The position numbers and the translations under genes were made by a program. A DNA stretch of 64,000 nucleotides, taken from contig JAJHZJ010000311.1 in NCBI GenBank assembly GCA_023548195.1, forward strand, positions 3,622,419 through 3,686,418, written 5' to 3'. Source of the stretch: Bettongia penicillata ogilbyi. Its lineage: Eukaryota; Chordata; Mammalia; Diprotodontia; Potoroidae. Each line of letters opens with the position of its first letter. Within the stretch, counting starts at the first letter, position 1. Positions 55,041-64,000 of this stretch are shown in pieces. Below the pieces are notes generated by a model, which was not told the origin of the DNA, did not search any database, and worked only from the letters and a program-made list of their open reading frames with translations.

Positions 55041-55204
55041 GGGGAACAGGTATCAATGGTTTCCTCATTTGCAAAATGGGGAAATGATCACCCTTATGAA
55101 GTTGTTGTCAGGACAACAGTTAGGACAACAAAAATTTAGATAGCATGTTGAATTCTTAGAAAAATTAAATGTAAATAAATGTAAGCTTTTACTTGGGGAA
55201 ATGG

Positions 55205-55420
55205 GGAAAACATACCACTGATTTCATTGATAGGAGAACTTTGTGAGGAAATTCCCTCTGTCAATTTGCAGCTATCCTGCAATTTGAATTTTAAAGAGTC
55301 ACCTGAAGCACTAATAATTAAGTGACTTGTCCAAGGTCACAGAGCCAAGATAGATCAGAGGCAGTACTTGAACTGTAAGTCTAACCTTTTATCCACTATA
55401 CCATATCTGCTTCTTTTTAG
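55205..55420 (-). repeat. Marsupial SINE, second 3'-end type, antisense
   Basis: 'gtgaggaaattccctctgtc', 'tgcagctatcctgcaatttg', then 'attaagtgacttgtccaagg' and the complemented head 'ttttatccactataccatat'. Confidence 0.7.
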
Positions 55421-56282
55421 GCATTGTTACACTTATAACTACAGGTACACTTTACAGGTGTGGTAATCATATATATGGGGAGTTTAGCCAATGAATAGCC
55501 AATCGCTTTAGAGCATGCTTGGATTTGCTATTCCTGGTACACAAATCATGTGCATGTATTTTCTGCCTGGAACTTTGAGAAGTTGATTTTGGCCATGAGT
55601 GATTAAGAGTCTGATAGAGCATGATTAAAAATCTTATCATTGGCTTCAAAGCTGGGAGATTTGATAACTTACAAGGTGCTAAGCTTGAACTGAGTGTACA
55701 TACAAAAAATATTATCTGCATTCTGTCAGCGTTTTTTTTCTTCCTGGTAGCAAATGATGTCCCCACTTTGGGGAAAGGGAATCTCCCTATCTTCACCTAG
55801 GTGCCATGTATATTGATACATATAGCACCTCTGTTTATTTTATGTTTATTCTATCCTGAGGTGAGCTTCTATCCAAAGATGGTATTGTCTAAGTGGTGAC
55901 CTTGCACATTTGGAAAATTCTGAGGATTCATTAGAGCTATCAGAAGTCCAATCAATGATTAAATGGAATAGTGGAGTTTGCCAGAGTAGTAGGGCATGAC
56001 AAAGGCTAAGTGTCTATAGATTAGTATGGAAAGATTCTCACCCAAACATGATGGGACCTTGAGGGAATGTGACCCTTAAAGAGAGACAGTATGGATATGG
56101 ATTCTAGTGAGGCACCAATACTTGGAGTCCAATGGAGAGCTATACCAAATGGGAACTTCAGAAGAACTACACAGAGGGAAGGGGGAAAAAAACATCTCCT
56201 AGAGCTAGGTAGTCTTTTGTTCCCTATGTTCTTTATATATCTGCCTCATTGTGTTTTGAGTTTGAGCCCATTTTCATTGGGT
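55421..56282. other. No recognisable gene or repeat
   Basis: About 860 bases, unassigned. A 109-codon minus-strand frame (55467-55796) has no motif. Confidence 0.4.
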
Positions 56283-56425
56283 TTTTTTGAGAGGCAATTG
56301 GGGTTAAGTGACTTGCCCAGGGTCGCACAGCTAGCAAAAGTAAAGTGTCTGAAGCTGGATTTGAAGTCAGGTCCTTCTGACTTCCAGGGCCACTGTTCTC
56401 TACACTGAACCACCTAGCTACCGTT
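56283..56425 (-). repeat. MAR1/WSINE-like SINE, antisense
   Basis: T run, 'gaggcaattggggttaagtg', 'cttgcccagggtcgcacagc', ending 'ctgaaccacctagctacc'. Confidence 0.85.
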
Positions 56426-57590
56426 GAGCCCATTCTCCTTAGGGTTCTTATATGTATAAGCACAGAGGATGCCCCTAATTTAGGAGGGGGCAGAAAATGT
56501 TCTTGTAGCTACTATTCTTATAAATCTTTTAAATTCTTATAAATCCTCCTCAGTAAATGCTTGTTCTAAAAGGTAATGGAGTTCAACTGATTCTGAGTGA
56601 TAATGAAAAACATACCTATGAGAGCTCAGGAGCTACCCTCAGGATTACTCCTAGAACCATATGGAGAGCAGAAGTAGGTGCTCTGGGATACAACCTGCTG
56701 GTGCATGAGAGTTGTGGAGGTGGCCATGAAGGACTGCTAAAGGTTCATAGGATAGGGATAGAATCAAGTCAACACACAGTGATTAAATATTTACAGATAG
56801 TTCTTCCTTTATGTAAATTCACATTGCACAAATTCAGCTTAAAGAATTCTGAAAGAAATCCTCATTAAAAACAACAAGAAAAAAAAAAAGTTAACTTTAC
56901 TACACCATCCTGTGCTCTCATTCTCTCTCTGATCCTGCCCCTTCCATGATACTCCACAGCTGCCCACCTCCCACCAAATTTTAAAAAAAAACCCTCCAGG
57001 TGAAAGCAGAAGAAGCAGAGAGACCACGGGCTGAAGCCACAGAGGGCACTTGGCTTCAGACTGCCAGTTTGTCCTGCTCTGCCCACCCTCCCCTGTGTCT
57101 GGCCTGTTTGTTTATAGCTCCCATGTGTCTCCTCTCTCATTCTCCGCACATGACTGGTCCTGGCCTCTGGACAGTCCTCCTCCTGCTCTCATGTCTCAAT
57201 CCATGGGCCCATGTCCTTGAGAGCCGTAGGCAAATTCCCATTATGTAAAAATCGCCACATAGAGGTCTGCCACATGGGCCACTTAAATAAACTGAAAAAT
57301 GTATGTGCTATTTGCCAGGCACTGTGATGGATAAAGTCCAGTTCTATCTATCTTTGGAGACAATTTACTGACTCCCATCACTTTTCTAAGTCTATTCTAT
57401 TTTCTATTCCAAATCCTTTTTGTCTCATTTCTTGAACAATCTATGCAATTCTCCCTCTAACTGATTTGACCCTTCCTTCTCCCAGATCTGAGAAGTCTGT
57501 CTTCTTGAATACAAATTGCTTCTGAATGAATCCCTTTTTCTTACCTTCCTTCTCCCCTACCCTCATCAATACTGCCCATTCTGCCCAGAC
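56426..57590. other. Long repeat-poor stretch
   Basis: About 1.16 kb. A 103-codon frame (56557-56868) has no family resemblance. 'ggcctgtttgtttatagctc' near 57100 holds a forkhead-like core. No gene supported. Confidence 0.4.
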
Positions 57591-57788
57591 CAGGGGGAAC
57601 CTTTGGGCTTCAAGGCCACATGTGGCCTTCTAAGTCCTTAGGCGTGGCCATTTGACTGAGTCCAAGTTTTACAGAACTAATCCATTTATTAGGAGATTTG
57701 TTCTATGAAGTTTGGATTCAGTCAAAGGGCCACACTTGACCACCTAGAGAGCCACATGTGGCCTCGAGCCTCAGGTTCCCCGCCCCTT
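57591..57788. mobile_element. hAT-like palindromic DNA element
   Basis: Ends are long imperfect inverted repeats: left 'cagggggaacctttgggctt' .. 'aaggccacatgtggcc', right 'ggccacatgtggcctcgagc' .. 'caggttccccgcccctt'. About 198 bases, non-autonomous. Confidence 0.85.
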
Positions 57789-57819
57789 GACCAAACTATT
57801 ACCTTACAAAATGATAGAA

Positions 57820-58280
57820 CCAAAAGAAATGGGAGGGGCTTGGAAATCAGCTAGTCCAATCCGTATATTGGGCTGAATAATTCACCTTTGCAACATGCCT
57901 GACGAGTGGTTATCCTACCCCTGCCCGAAGATCGACAATGAAAGGGAACCCAACACCTCCTTAAGGATCCCATTCCACTCTGGGACAGCTCTCATTGTTG
58001 CTAACTTTTCTTTCGTATTCAATAAAAACTTCTACCTACTTCTCTTAGTTTTGTTTACTGAGGTCAAGAAAAGCAAGTCTAATCTCCCTTCTGCGTTTTA
58101 GGCTTTCAAATACTTGAAGAAAGCCATCATATCCCTCTCCCACCTCTTCCACTTACCACCAGCACTATTACTCCTGCTGTTCTCCAAAGTAAACATTCCC
58201 ACTTCCTTCAACTCATCCCCATGGTCTGCAGGCCTTTCACTAACTTGGCCAACCTCTGGCTTATTATCAATATTCTTCCT
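57820..58280 (-). repeat. L3/CR1 LINE 3' end, antisense
   Basis: 'aaatacttgaagaaagccat', 'ctgttctccaaagtaaacat', 'cacttccttcaactcatccc', the complement of the segments seen in sense at 16.0-16.3 kb. Confidence 0.7.
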
Positions 58281-58284
58281 CAAG

Positions 58285-58818
58285 GGTGTATGGGGTGTTC
58301 AGGGAGGACTAGCACCTCTGATTCCAGGGTTGACAAGCCCTTTTCAGGGTTACTCATCTACCTTTGGTGTTGACCTTCACTCAATAGTCACCTGTAGCTC
58401 CAAGAAGTTGTAGCATATGCAGCAGCCATGCTCCAGTAAAACTGTCTTGGCAGACAGTCTAAACCAGGTTGAGAGTAACTGACAGGCCTCAAACCTGTTG
58501 ATAGCCTAGGGGGATGTCTACCCTGAGCATGTGAAGACTTCCCCCAGCAGAATGGATGGATGAAAATAATTGTTCTCAAAGGCCACAAAGACAACTAAAG
58601 CAGGCACTGTGGAGCGTTGAGAGTTTGGTCAGACATTGAAGATACCATGATCATCCACTGCATCCCAGGCCATCATCAGTCATCTTGACTCCTGCTTGGC
58701 CACTGGACTTCAGTGACTCAGAGTGCAACTCTGCCTCACTTAAATCCAATTCTCACACAAGTCATCACCCCATGATGTCATTGGTCTTCTTCAGAAACAA
58801 AAGACAAACAACAATATT
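58285..58818 (+). repeat. RTE LINE 3' UTR, sense
   Basis: 'catgctccagtaaaactgtc', 'gtgaagacttcccccagcag', 'caaaggccacaaagacaact', 'catgatcatccactgcatcc', and the end 'ccatgatgtcattggtcttc' .. 'aaagacaaacaacaa'. The RTE-tailed SINEs share this terminus. Confidence 0.75.
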
Positions 58819-58984
58819 TTTCCTCAGATGTGGTACACAGAAGTGGAGGTGGCATCTCCTATGTTCATTTGTGTTCTTTAGACCCAGCGATTTCTAGCCT
58901 CTTCTTGAAGTGACACAAAGGACTCCCATATTCCCCTCAGATGACTGTTGCTATAACATAATCATATAGAAATAGAAGATATCT

Positions 58985-59345
58985 CTCAGTTGAGGACAAT
59001 CACACGATCATAGAATGTTAGACCCGAAAGAGACCTAACAGGTTCTATGCTACTATCCTCTCTTTTTGGACAAATAATAGCTAACCTCTCTATAGTGCTT
59101 TAACATTGTCAAGATGCTTTACAAATATTATCCCATTTGATTCTCACAACAACCCTGGGAGGTGGATGCTATTATTATCTCCATTTCACAGATGATGAAA
59201 CTGAAGCAGTTGATGATGATGAAGACAGAGATTAAGTACCTTGCCCAGGATCACACAGGTATTAAGTATCTGAGGTACAATTTAAACTCAAGTCTTCCTG
59301 ACTCCAAGTCACACTCTAACCTCTGTACTTCCTAGCTGACTAAAA
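58985..59345 (-). repeat. MIR/THER1-type SINE, antisense, long copy
   Basis: 'gatgctttacaaatattatc', 'atttgattctcacaacaacc', 'gatgatgaaactgaagcagt', core and complemented head, with a small GAT expansion. Confidence 0.8.
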
Positions 59346-59458
59346 TATGATCCAGATACCAAACTAATGATCAAACCCAAACAATACAAGTTTTCAGAAT
59401 CACTCTGTAACTAGGCCATGTAGAGACAAGATCCCTTAGGGGTTCTGTACACTATGAA

Positions 59459-59662
59459 GGCATTCTTAATTACGTTTTTGTGTCAAGGAAACTTTTGGCA
59501 GTCTGATGAAGTCTAAGGGACCCCTTCTCAGGAAAATAATTTTTTAAAACATTAGGAATACAAAGAAAACCAGTTATGTTAGAATATAGTTATCAAAAAA
59601 AATTTTTTTAAATCCCAGAATCTATGAAATTATTGTGGCCTCCAGGTTAAGAATTCTTGCCA
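59459..59662. mobile_element. hAT-Charlie-like element
   Basis: 'ggcattcttaattac' at the left and 'ggttaagaattcttgcc' at the right are inverted. The interior 'ttttggcagtctgatgaagt' and 'gggaccccttctcaggaaaa' is the familiar body. About 200 bases, non-autonomous. Confidence 0.75.
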
Positions 59663-59694
59663 TTTAGTTTTCAGATGAAGAAATTAAAGCTATC

Positions 59695-60595
59695 TATAGT
59701 CATATTTTGATATTAGAGAGATGCAAATCAAAATAACTCTGAGGTACCACATCACACCTATCAGATTGGCTAACATGACAAAAGGGGAAAATGATAAATG
59801 TTGGAAAACATGTGGAAAAACTGGAACACTAATGCATTGTTGGTGAAGTTGTGAACTGATCCAACCATTCTGGAGAGCAATTTGGAACTATGACCAAATG
59901 GCTATAAAACTGCCTATTCTTTAACCCAGTAATACTACTTCTAGGTCTGTATTCCAAAGCGATCACACAAAAATGGGAAATATATATAAAATATTTATAT
60001 CAGCTCTTTTTGTGGTGGCCAAGAACAGGAAATTGAGGGGATGTCCATCCATTGGGGAATAGTTGAACAAGTTGTGAAGTATGAATGTGATGCAATACTA
60101 TTGTTCCATAAGAAATGATAAGCAGGCAGACTTCAGAAAAACCTGGAAAGACTTACATGAACTGATGTTGAGTGAAGTGAGCAGAACCAGCAGAATATTG
60201 TACACAGTAAAAGCAACGCTGTGCTATCACTAACCTTGATAGATGTAGCTCTTCTGAGAAGTTCAAGGATCTAAGAGAACTCCAAAGACTCAGGACAGAA
60301 AATGCTATCCACATCCAGAATAAGAACTATGAAGTATGAATGTAAATCTAAGCATACAATTTTCTTTTTCTTTTTTTGTTTTGTTTCTTCTTTCTTGTGA
60401 TTTCTCCCATTGTTTCTAATTCTTCTTTACAACATGACTAATGTGAAGATGTTTGATATGAATGTATATGTGTAGGCTATATCAGATTGCATACTGTTTT
60501 GGAGAGGGGGAGAGAAGGAAGAGGGAGAAATTTTGGAACTCAAAATCTTATGAAAGTGAATGTTTGAAAACTAAAAATAAATAAATAAAAAGTGT
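59695..60595 (+). pseudogene. L1 LINE ORF2 end and 3' UTR, sense
   Basis: Best L1 copy here: 'gagatgcaaatcaaaataac', 'aaactggaacactaatgcat', 'ccaaccattctggagagcaa', 'gagtgaagtgagcagaacca', then 3' UTR and an (AAATA)n/A-rich tail at about 60575-60590. 5'-truncated. Confidence 0.85.
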
Positions 60596-60914
60596 GTGTA
60601 GGGGAGTAGAAGTCCTGCCATGAGAAACATTAAGTGGTAATCCTACTTCAGAAAACATTTCTGCTTCAGCTAGGAAAGGTAACCAAGTCTCACATCTGAT
60701 ATTCACTCTTCCAAGGAGAACCATATTGAAATTTCCAGCTTTTTCCCAGCAGGTCCTCAGTTTCAAGCAACCTTTCTAAGAATCAAACCTTTCCTTTCTC
60801 TCTGACTTTATTATCCTTCTCATATGCATTCAACTCTCAAAGATCACTCAGGGCAAATACATAACTCCTCACATGCTTCCCTCTGCCCCCAACTCACTTC
60901 TGATCTGCCAGAAT
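60596..60914. other. No recognisable gene or repeat
   Basis: About 320 unassigned bases. Confidence 0.4.
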
Positions 60915-61720
60915 ACAGGAATTTGGGATCATAAATTTTGAGCTAGAAAGATGTTAAAAGTTATCCTGTAGAGATGTCCCCAACCTCCCTTAGTCCCTAT
61001 ACCCTCCTGACTTTCAGTAAACCTCCCTTTAGCTAGTCCACCCACTTGTATTAAAAGATTACTCTATGGCAGGCTCTGTGCTAAGCACTGGGGATACAAA
61101 GGAAGGCAAAAGATTATGCCTGTCCTCAAGGAGGTTACAGCTTTTGGGGACTTCCTGTATCCTCTGTTAAGAAAGGAAACAAGTTCTAGCTGACTACAAA
61201 TATGCACATAGGAAATAAAATGGATTAATTCCAGTATGATAAATATAATTATTTTTAAAACATTTCCCATACCCCTTGGACAAGCTCCTCCTCATTGCAC
61301 AGGTTGGGAACCCCTGACATAATATAATCCCCTCATTTTACAGATGAGGAAACTGAGAGTTCAAGTTATTCAGTCTAATCTAGAATTTCAAACCCCTTAT
61401 AAAACCTTAAACAACTTTTACCATGACCTATTTTAAATCTTCTGCTCACCCAAATTATATTAACATCAAAACTCTATAAAGGTGTTTACATTTAAAACAT
61501 GCCTTCATGGATATTTTTTCAATGGATCACCACAACCAACCTGTGAAGTAGTCAAGGCAGATATCCATTTCATAGATGAAGAAACAGGCTTGGAAAGGCC
61601 AGTAATTTGCCTAAGTAATTTGCCCTGGTAGAGCTGAGACTTGAACCCAGGTCTTCTGACTCCAAGTCTAGCACTTTTCATAGTGCCCCATACCTACCCA
61701 ACCCCTAAAAATCGAATTCT
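60915..61720 (-). repeat. MIR/THER1-type SINEs, antisense, the first split by a hAT
   Basis: MIR starts 'aatttgggatcataaatttt', is interrupted near 60972 and resumes near 61320 (taatcccctcattttacaga). Another antisense copy at about 61500-61700 ends with 'ggtcttctgactccaagtct'. Confidence 0.65.
60973..61320. mobile_element. hAT-like element containing an L2 fragment
   Basis: Left 'agatgtccccaacctccctt' and right 'cacaggttgggaacccctga' are imperfectly inverted. An antisense L2 terminus (ggctctgtgctaagcactgg) lies inside at 61045-61150. Confidence 0.6.
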
Positions 61721-61975
61721 GGATTATATGCCGGTTTAAGATTAGCTGTGCTAAAGAGGGTCCCTCCATTCATGTGGATAATTGAAAGTTAACCACACTT
61801 TGGAGCTGTTCTTCCGCCTGCAGCAATTTCCTGTCTCCTCCTTCCCCAGGGTGTCATCCATACACATATATATACCCTTTACCATTCATTCCCCCACCCC
61901 CACTCCCTTTCCTTTGTCCCCCAACACATCAACCAGCCTACTTCTTCTGCTCTCGGGCACATTTCCCATCCTGGA

Positions 61976-62290
61976 GCATCCCGGCTTCCCTCTCGGCTCA
62001 GCTAATTATCCTTTTAACTTGCGTTGGCTTATTTTTATAGCGAGATCTGCCGGTTTATTTTTATCTACCTCTCCATAATGGTCTCAGGCCGTTATTCAGG
62101 AAGCCCCCGGCACTGTGCTGTTCCCCCAATTTACAATTGCAATTATGATCTCCGACAGAAACAAATGCAGCTGGCGTCAATTTTAAGCAATATTTTGATC
62201 ATAATAATTAAAAAAGTAACTTATGGCATGCACGCATTAGATAAATTAATGTAATTCCAAGCCTCTGTTAAAAAGCATGCAAAGGAGAGG
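61976..62290. promoter_or_regulatory. Candidate conserved non-coding element C
   Basis: The strongest enhancer-like block: repeat-free and dense in homeodomain cores, for example 'gctcagctaattatcctttt', 'ccaatttacaattgcaatta', 'ttgatcataataattaaaaa', 'tggcatgcacgcattagata', 'taatgtaattccaagcctct'. The base texture (short A/T cores with well-kept CpGs such as 'atctccgacagaaacaaatg') is typical of deeply conserved developmental elements. Reading frames are not codon-like. Confidence 0.55.
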
Positions 62291-62439
62291 GGAAAGAAGA
62301 AGGAAATGTGGTTCCTGAACTCTTGGGGAGCCTTCGGAATCCATCTCAGGCTCTGTGGTTGGTCCCTCCACACACAAATTAACTTTCACATTGAGTTTAA
62401 TATCTGTGTGTCCTTCAAGTTGAATGCTCCTCTTCCCCC

Positions 62440-62650
62440 CGCCCTAGCCCCATCTGAAATTGCTGGTTATTAAGGTATTTGGGTGTAAACAAGCACATTT
62501 CACTTGTCACTGCTCAGCTACTGTTCTGCTGGCATCCAGACAGGCAGCTGAAAGGATACAAGCATCATTTTCCTTCAATTGCATGGGGCTTTCAGGATAT
62601 CCCAAATTGCCGTCAAAAGAAAACAAAGTTGGGGTTTTTTAGGGTTCCTT
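62440..62650. promoter_or_regulatory. Candidate conserved non-coding element D
   Basis: 'ggtgtaaacaagcacatttc' contains a forkhead core (GTAAACA), followed by 'acttgtcactgctcagctac'. Repeat-free and 150 bases after element C. Confidence 0.4.
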
Positions 62651-62734
62651 GCACCCTCTACCTCATTCCCTTTCCACTTCCTTCCCTCTAAAGGCCCCAT
62701 TTCCCCCCAGGTAAGATCACTCTGTTCAGAGGCT

Positions 62735-62980
62735 GCTAGACGACAAAGTGTATAGAACACTAGACTTGGAGTCAAGAAGACCTGAGTTTGGATCCTATCT
62801 CTGACAACTTACTAGCTGTGGGACCCTGGGCAAGTCACTAACCTCTCTCACCCTCAACTTCTTCTTCTGTAAAATGGGAGTAACAATAAGGCCTACCTCA
62901 GAGGGTTACTGTGCGGATCAAATGAGGAAATACATGCCAAGCACTTAAAAATGCCAGATAAATGTGAGCTGTTATTAGCC
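62735..62980 (+). repeat. MIR/THER1-type SINE, sense, full length
   Basis: Head 'gtgtatagaacactagactt', 'cttactagctgtgggaccct', 'cttctgtaaaatgggagtaa', tail 'gtgagctgttatta'. One of the best preserved copies. Confidence 0.85.
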
Positions 62981-63099
62981 TGTCTGACATTCCCAGAAGA
63001 ACAAACCATAGACAAACAGTGTCGCCAGAAGTGTTCAAGCATAGGTTGGATGTTTACCTGTTACAGATGTTGCAGAAGCGGCTCCCTGGCACTGGACAG

Positions 63100-63575
63100 A
63101 AGAGTGGTTCAGAGGAAAGAGCCCCAGATGTGGAAAACGAGAATGTGGGCTCAGATCTGGGCTCAATCACTTACTGCTTGTATGCCTTCTTTGGACCTAA
63201 GCTTCCTCAAAGGCAAGATGGGGGGATTAGATTAGATCAGTGCTTCTTAAATTGTGGGTTGTGATCCCATATGGGGTTGAAAACAATTTGGCAACAGTAC
63301 AAGGTCTTTGAATACATGACGACCAAAAATTAATTCAAAATCAAACTCGTAATGAACTTGAGGTGTTTCTGGCTGTTCTTGCCTGTGTTGCATCACTAGT
63401 CTTCACTGCAGACCTGCTTCTGAGCACAAAGCATATGCACTTTGCCTTCAGGCCACAAAAATGCCAAGGAATGCTGCTGAGCAAAGGGGCAAGTGGAAAA
63501 AGTTGGAGAGGCCCTGGACTGAATGACCTCTAAGATCCCTTCTGTGATGACTGAGTCTATTAACCTGCCCTGATC
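63100..63575 (+). repeat. MIR/THER1-type SINE, sense, split by hAT
   Basis: 'gtggttcagaggaaagagcc' to 'ggggattagattagatca', then after the hAT 'ctgaatgacctctaagatcc'. A short L3 tail piece precedes it at about 62990-63060. Confidence 0.65.
63237..63522. mobile_element. hAT-like element
   Basis: Left end 'cagtgcttcttaaattgtgg', right end 'gtggaaaaagttggagaggc'; 'gtgatcccatatggggttga' is the familiar sub-terminal block. Interrupts a MIR. Confidence 0.7.
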
Positions 63576-63871
63576 CCTTTAAAAAGCATCCCAAGTGAAG
63601 ATCCCTTTGTAGGATATCAAGCAGGACACCCAGTGCCTACTTTGTCCATGTGCTCCCTGCCTATATACCCCAGTGTAAAACCTCCTTCTATCGGCTTCCC
63701 TGGCTCCTCCTCATCCCATCCCATACTCTAAAGGTGACTTGCAAACAGGCTCTCTCACTCCTTTTAGTTCCCTAGGTTCAGCAGAGTATAGTGAAATAAA
63801 AGCAATTGGAGATAACACATATATTTTCATCCCTTCAACCATCCCTTCCTTGGATGACTTCAAGCAAGGAA
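63576..63871. other. No recognisable gene or repeat
   Basis: About 295 unassigned bases. Confidence 0.4.
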
Positions 63872-64000
63872 GGGTGTGCTGGAGCCGGCTCACACTGTCT
63901 CTAGAGAATAGATTTGTTAAATTTTTGGTGTCAGTATTTACACCTCAGAAATCTGCAAACACTATGAACTATTGTTTGATTTATTGTTTTGTTTATTTTT
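63872..64000 (+). repeat. Unnamed interspersed repeat, copy 2
   Basis: 'gtgtgctggagccggctcac', 'cagtatttacacctcagaaa' and 'gatttattgttttgtttatt' parallel 2425-2560. It runs off the window edge. Confidence 0.55.

Noticed and set aside
56557..56868. 103-codon plus-strand frame
   Set aside because: No family resemblance and no exon signals at its ends. Length is within chance for AT-balanced DNA.
1..64000. CRISPR arrays, operons, phage or bacterial features
   Set aside because: No regularly spaced direct repeats, ribosome-binding sites or compact gene runs. The repeat content is plainly mammalian.

Overview
The window looks like a stretch of a marsupial nuclear genome. The evidence is its interspersed repeats: very many MIR/THER1-type SINEs; tRNA-headed SINEs of the marsupial MAR1/WSINE kind (their A-box/B-box-like head reads like agctaggtggtgcagtgg); dense L2 and L3/CR1 LINE fossils; RTE LINE remnants and SINEs sharing an RTE-like tail; L1 3' ends; and several short hAT elements. 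I see no operons, no bacterial or viral gene organisation, and no long open reading frame that behaves like a protein gene. The longest ORFs (11.6-13.1 kb) are translations of microsatellite and pyrimidine-rich DNA. Family names for repeats are recognition by eye, not a database match.

Layout. 0-2.4 kb: MIR and L2 pieces. 2.9-8.05 kb: probably one old antisense L3/CR1 LINE, from reverse transcriptase (2.9-5.5 kb) to an ORF1 esterase remnant with a readable HVGTND motif (7.4-7.7 kb), split by three antisense L2 insertions and SINEs. 8-11.7 kb: SINE, L2, L3 and MIR copies. 11.9-13 kb: the best protein-coding candidate, a possible last exon (12161-12295) carrying two ITIMs 25 residues apart, followed by a 29-unit (ACT) tract and 270 bases of pyrimidine-rich DNA. 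13.5-24 kb: L2, L3 and MIR copies, a 540-base polypyrimidine tract, a three-level nested repeat, and about 1.6 kb of repeat-poor sequence (22.2-23.75 kb). 24.5-39.5 kb: L3 and L2 fossils with much nesting, including two SINEs inserted one after the other at the same target, a 113-base direct duplication, an inverted pair, and a possible LTR near 37 kb. 40-50.5 kb: L2/L3, a 2.7-kb antisense RTE remnant, and L1 tails. 53.0-53.65 kb and 61.98-62.65 kb: repeat-free sequence with many homeodomain-like cores that resembles conserved developmental enhancers. The rest is L3, RTE, L1, hAT and MIR.

How it fits together: this is mostly non-coding DNA. If the ITIM exon is real it ends a plus-strand inhibitory receptor gene whose other exons I could not find upstream. 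The two enhancer-like blocks suggest a developmental regulator lies in or beyond the neighbourhood. Repeat limits are accurate to roughly 10-30 bases unless a target-site duplication is given.
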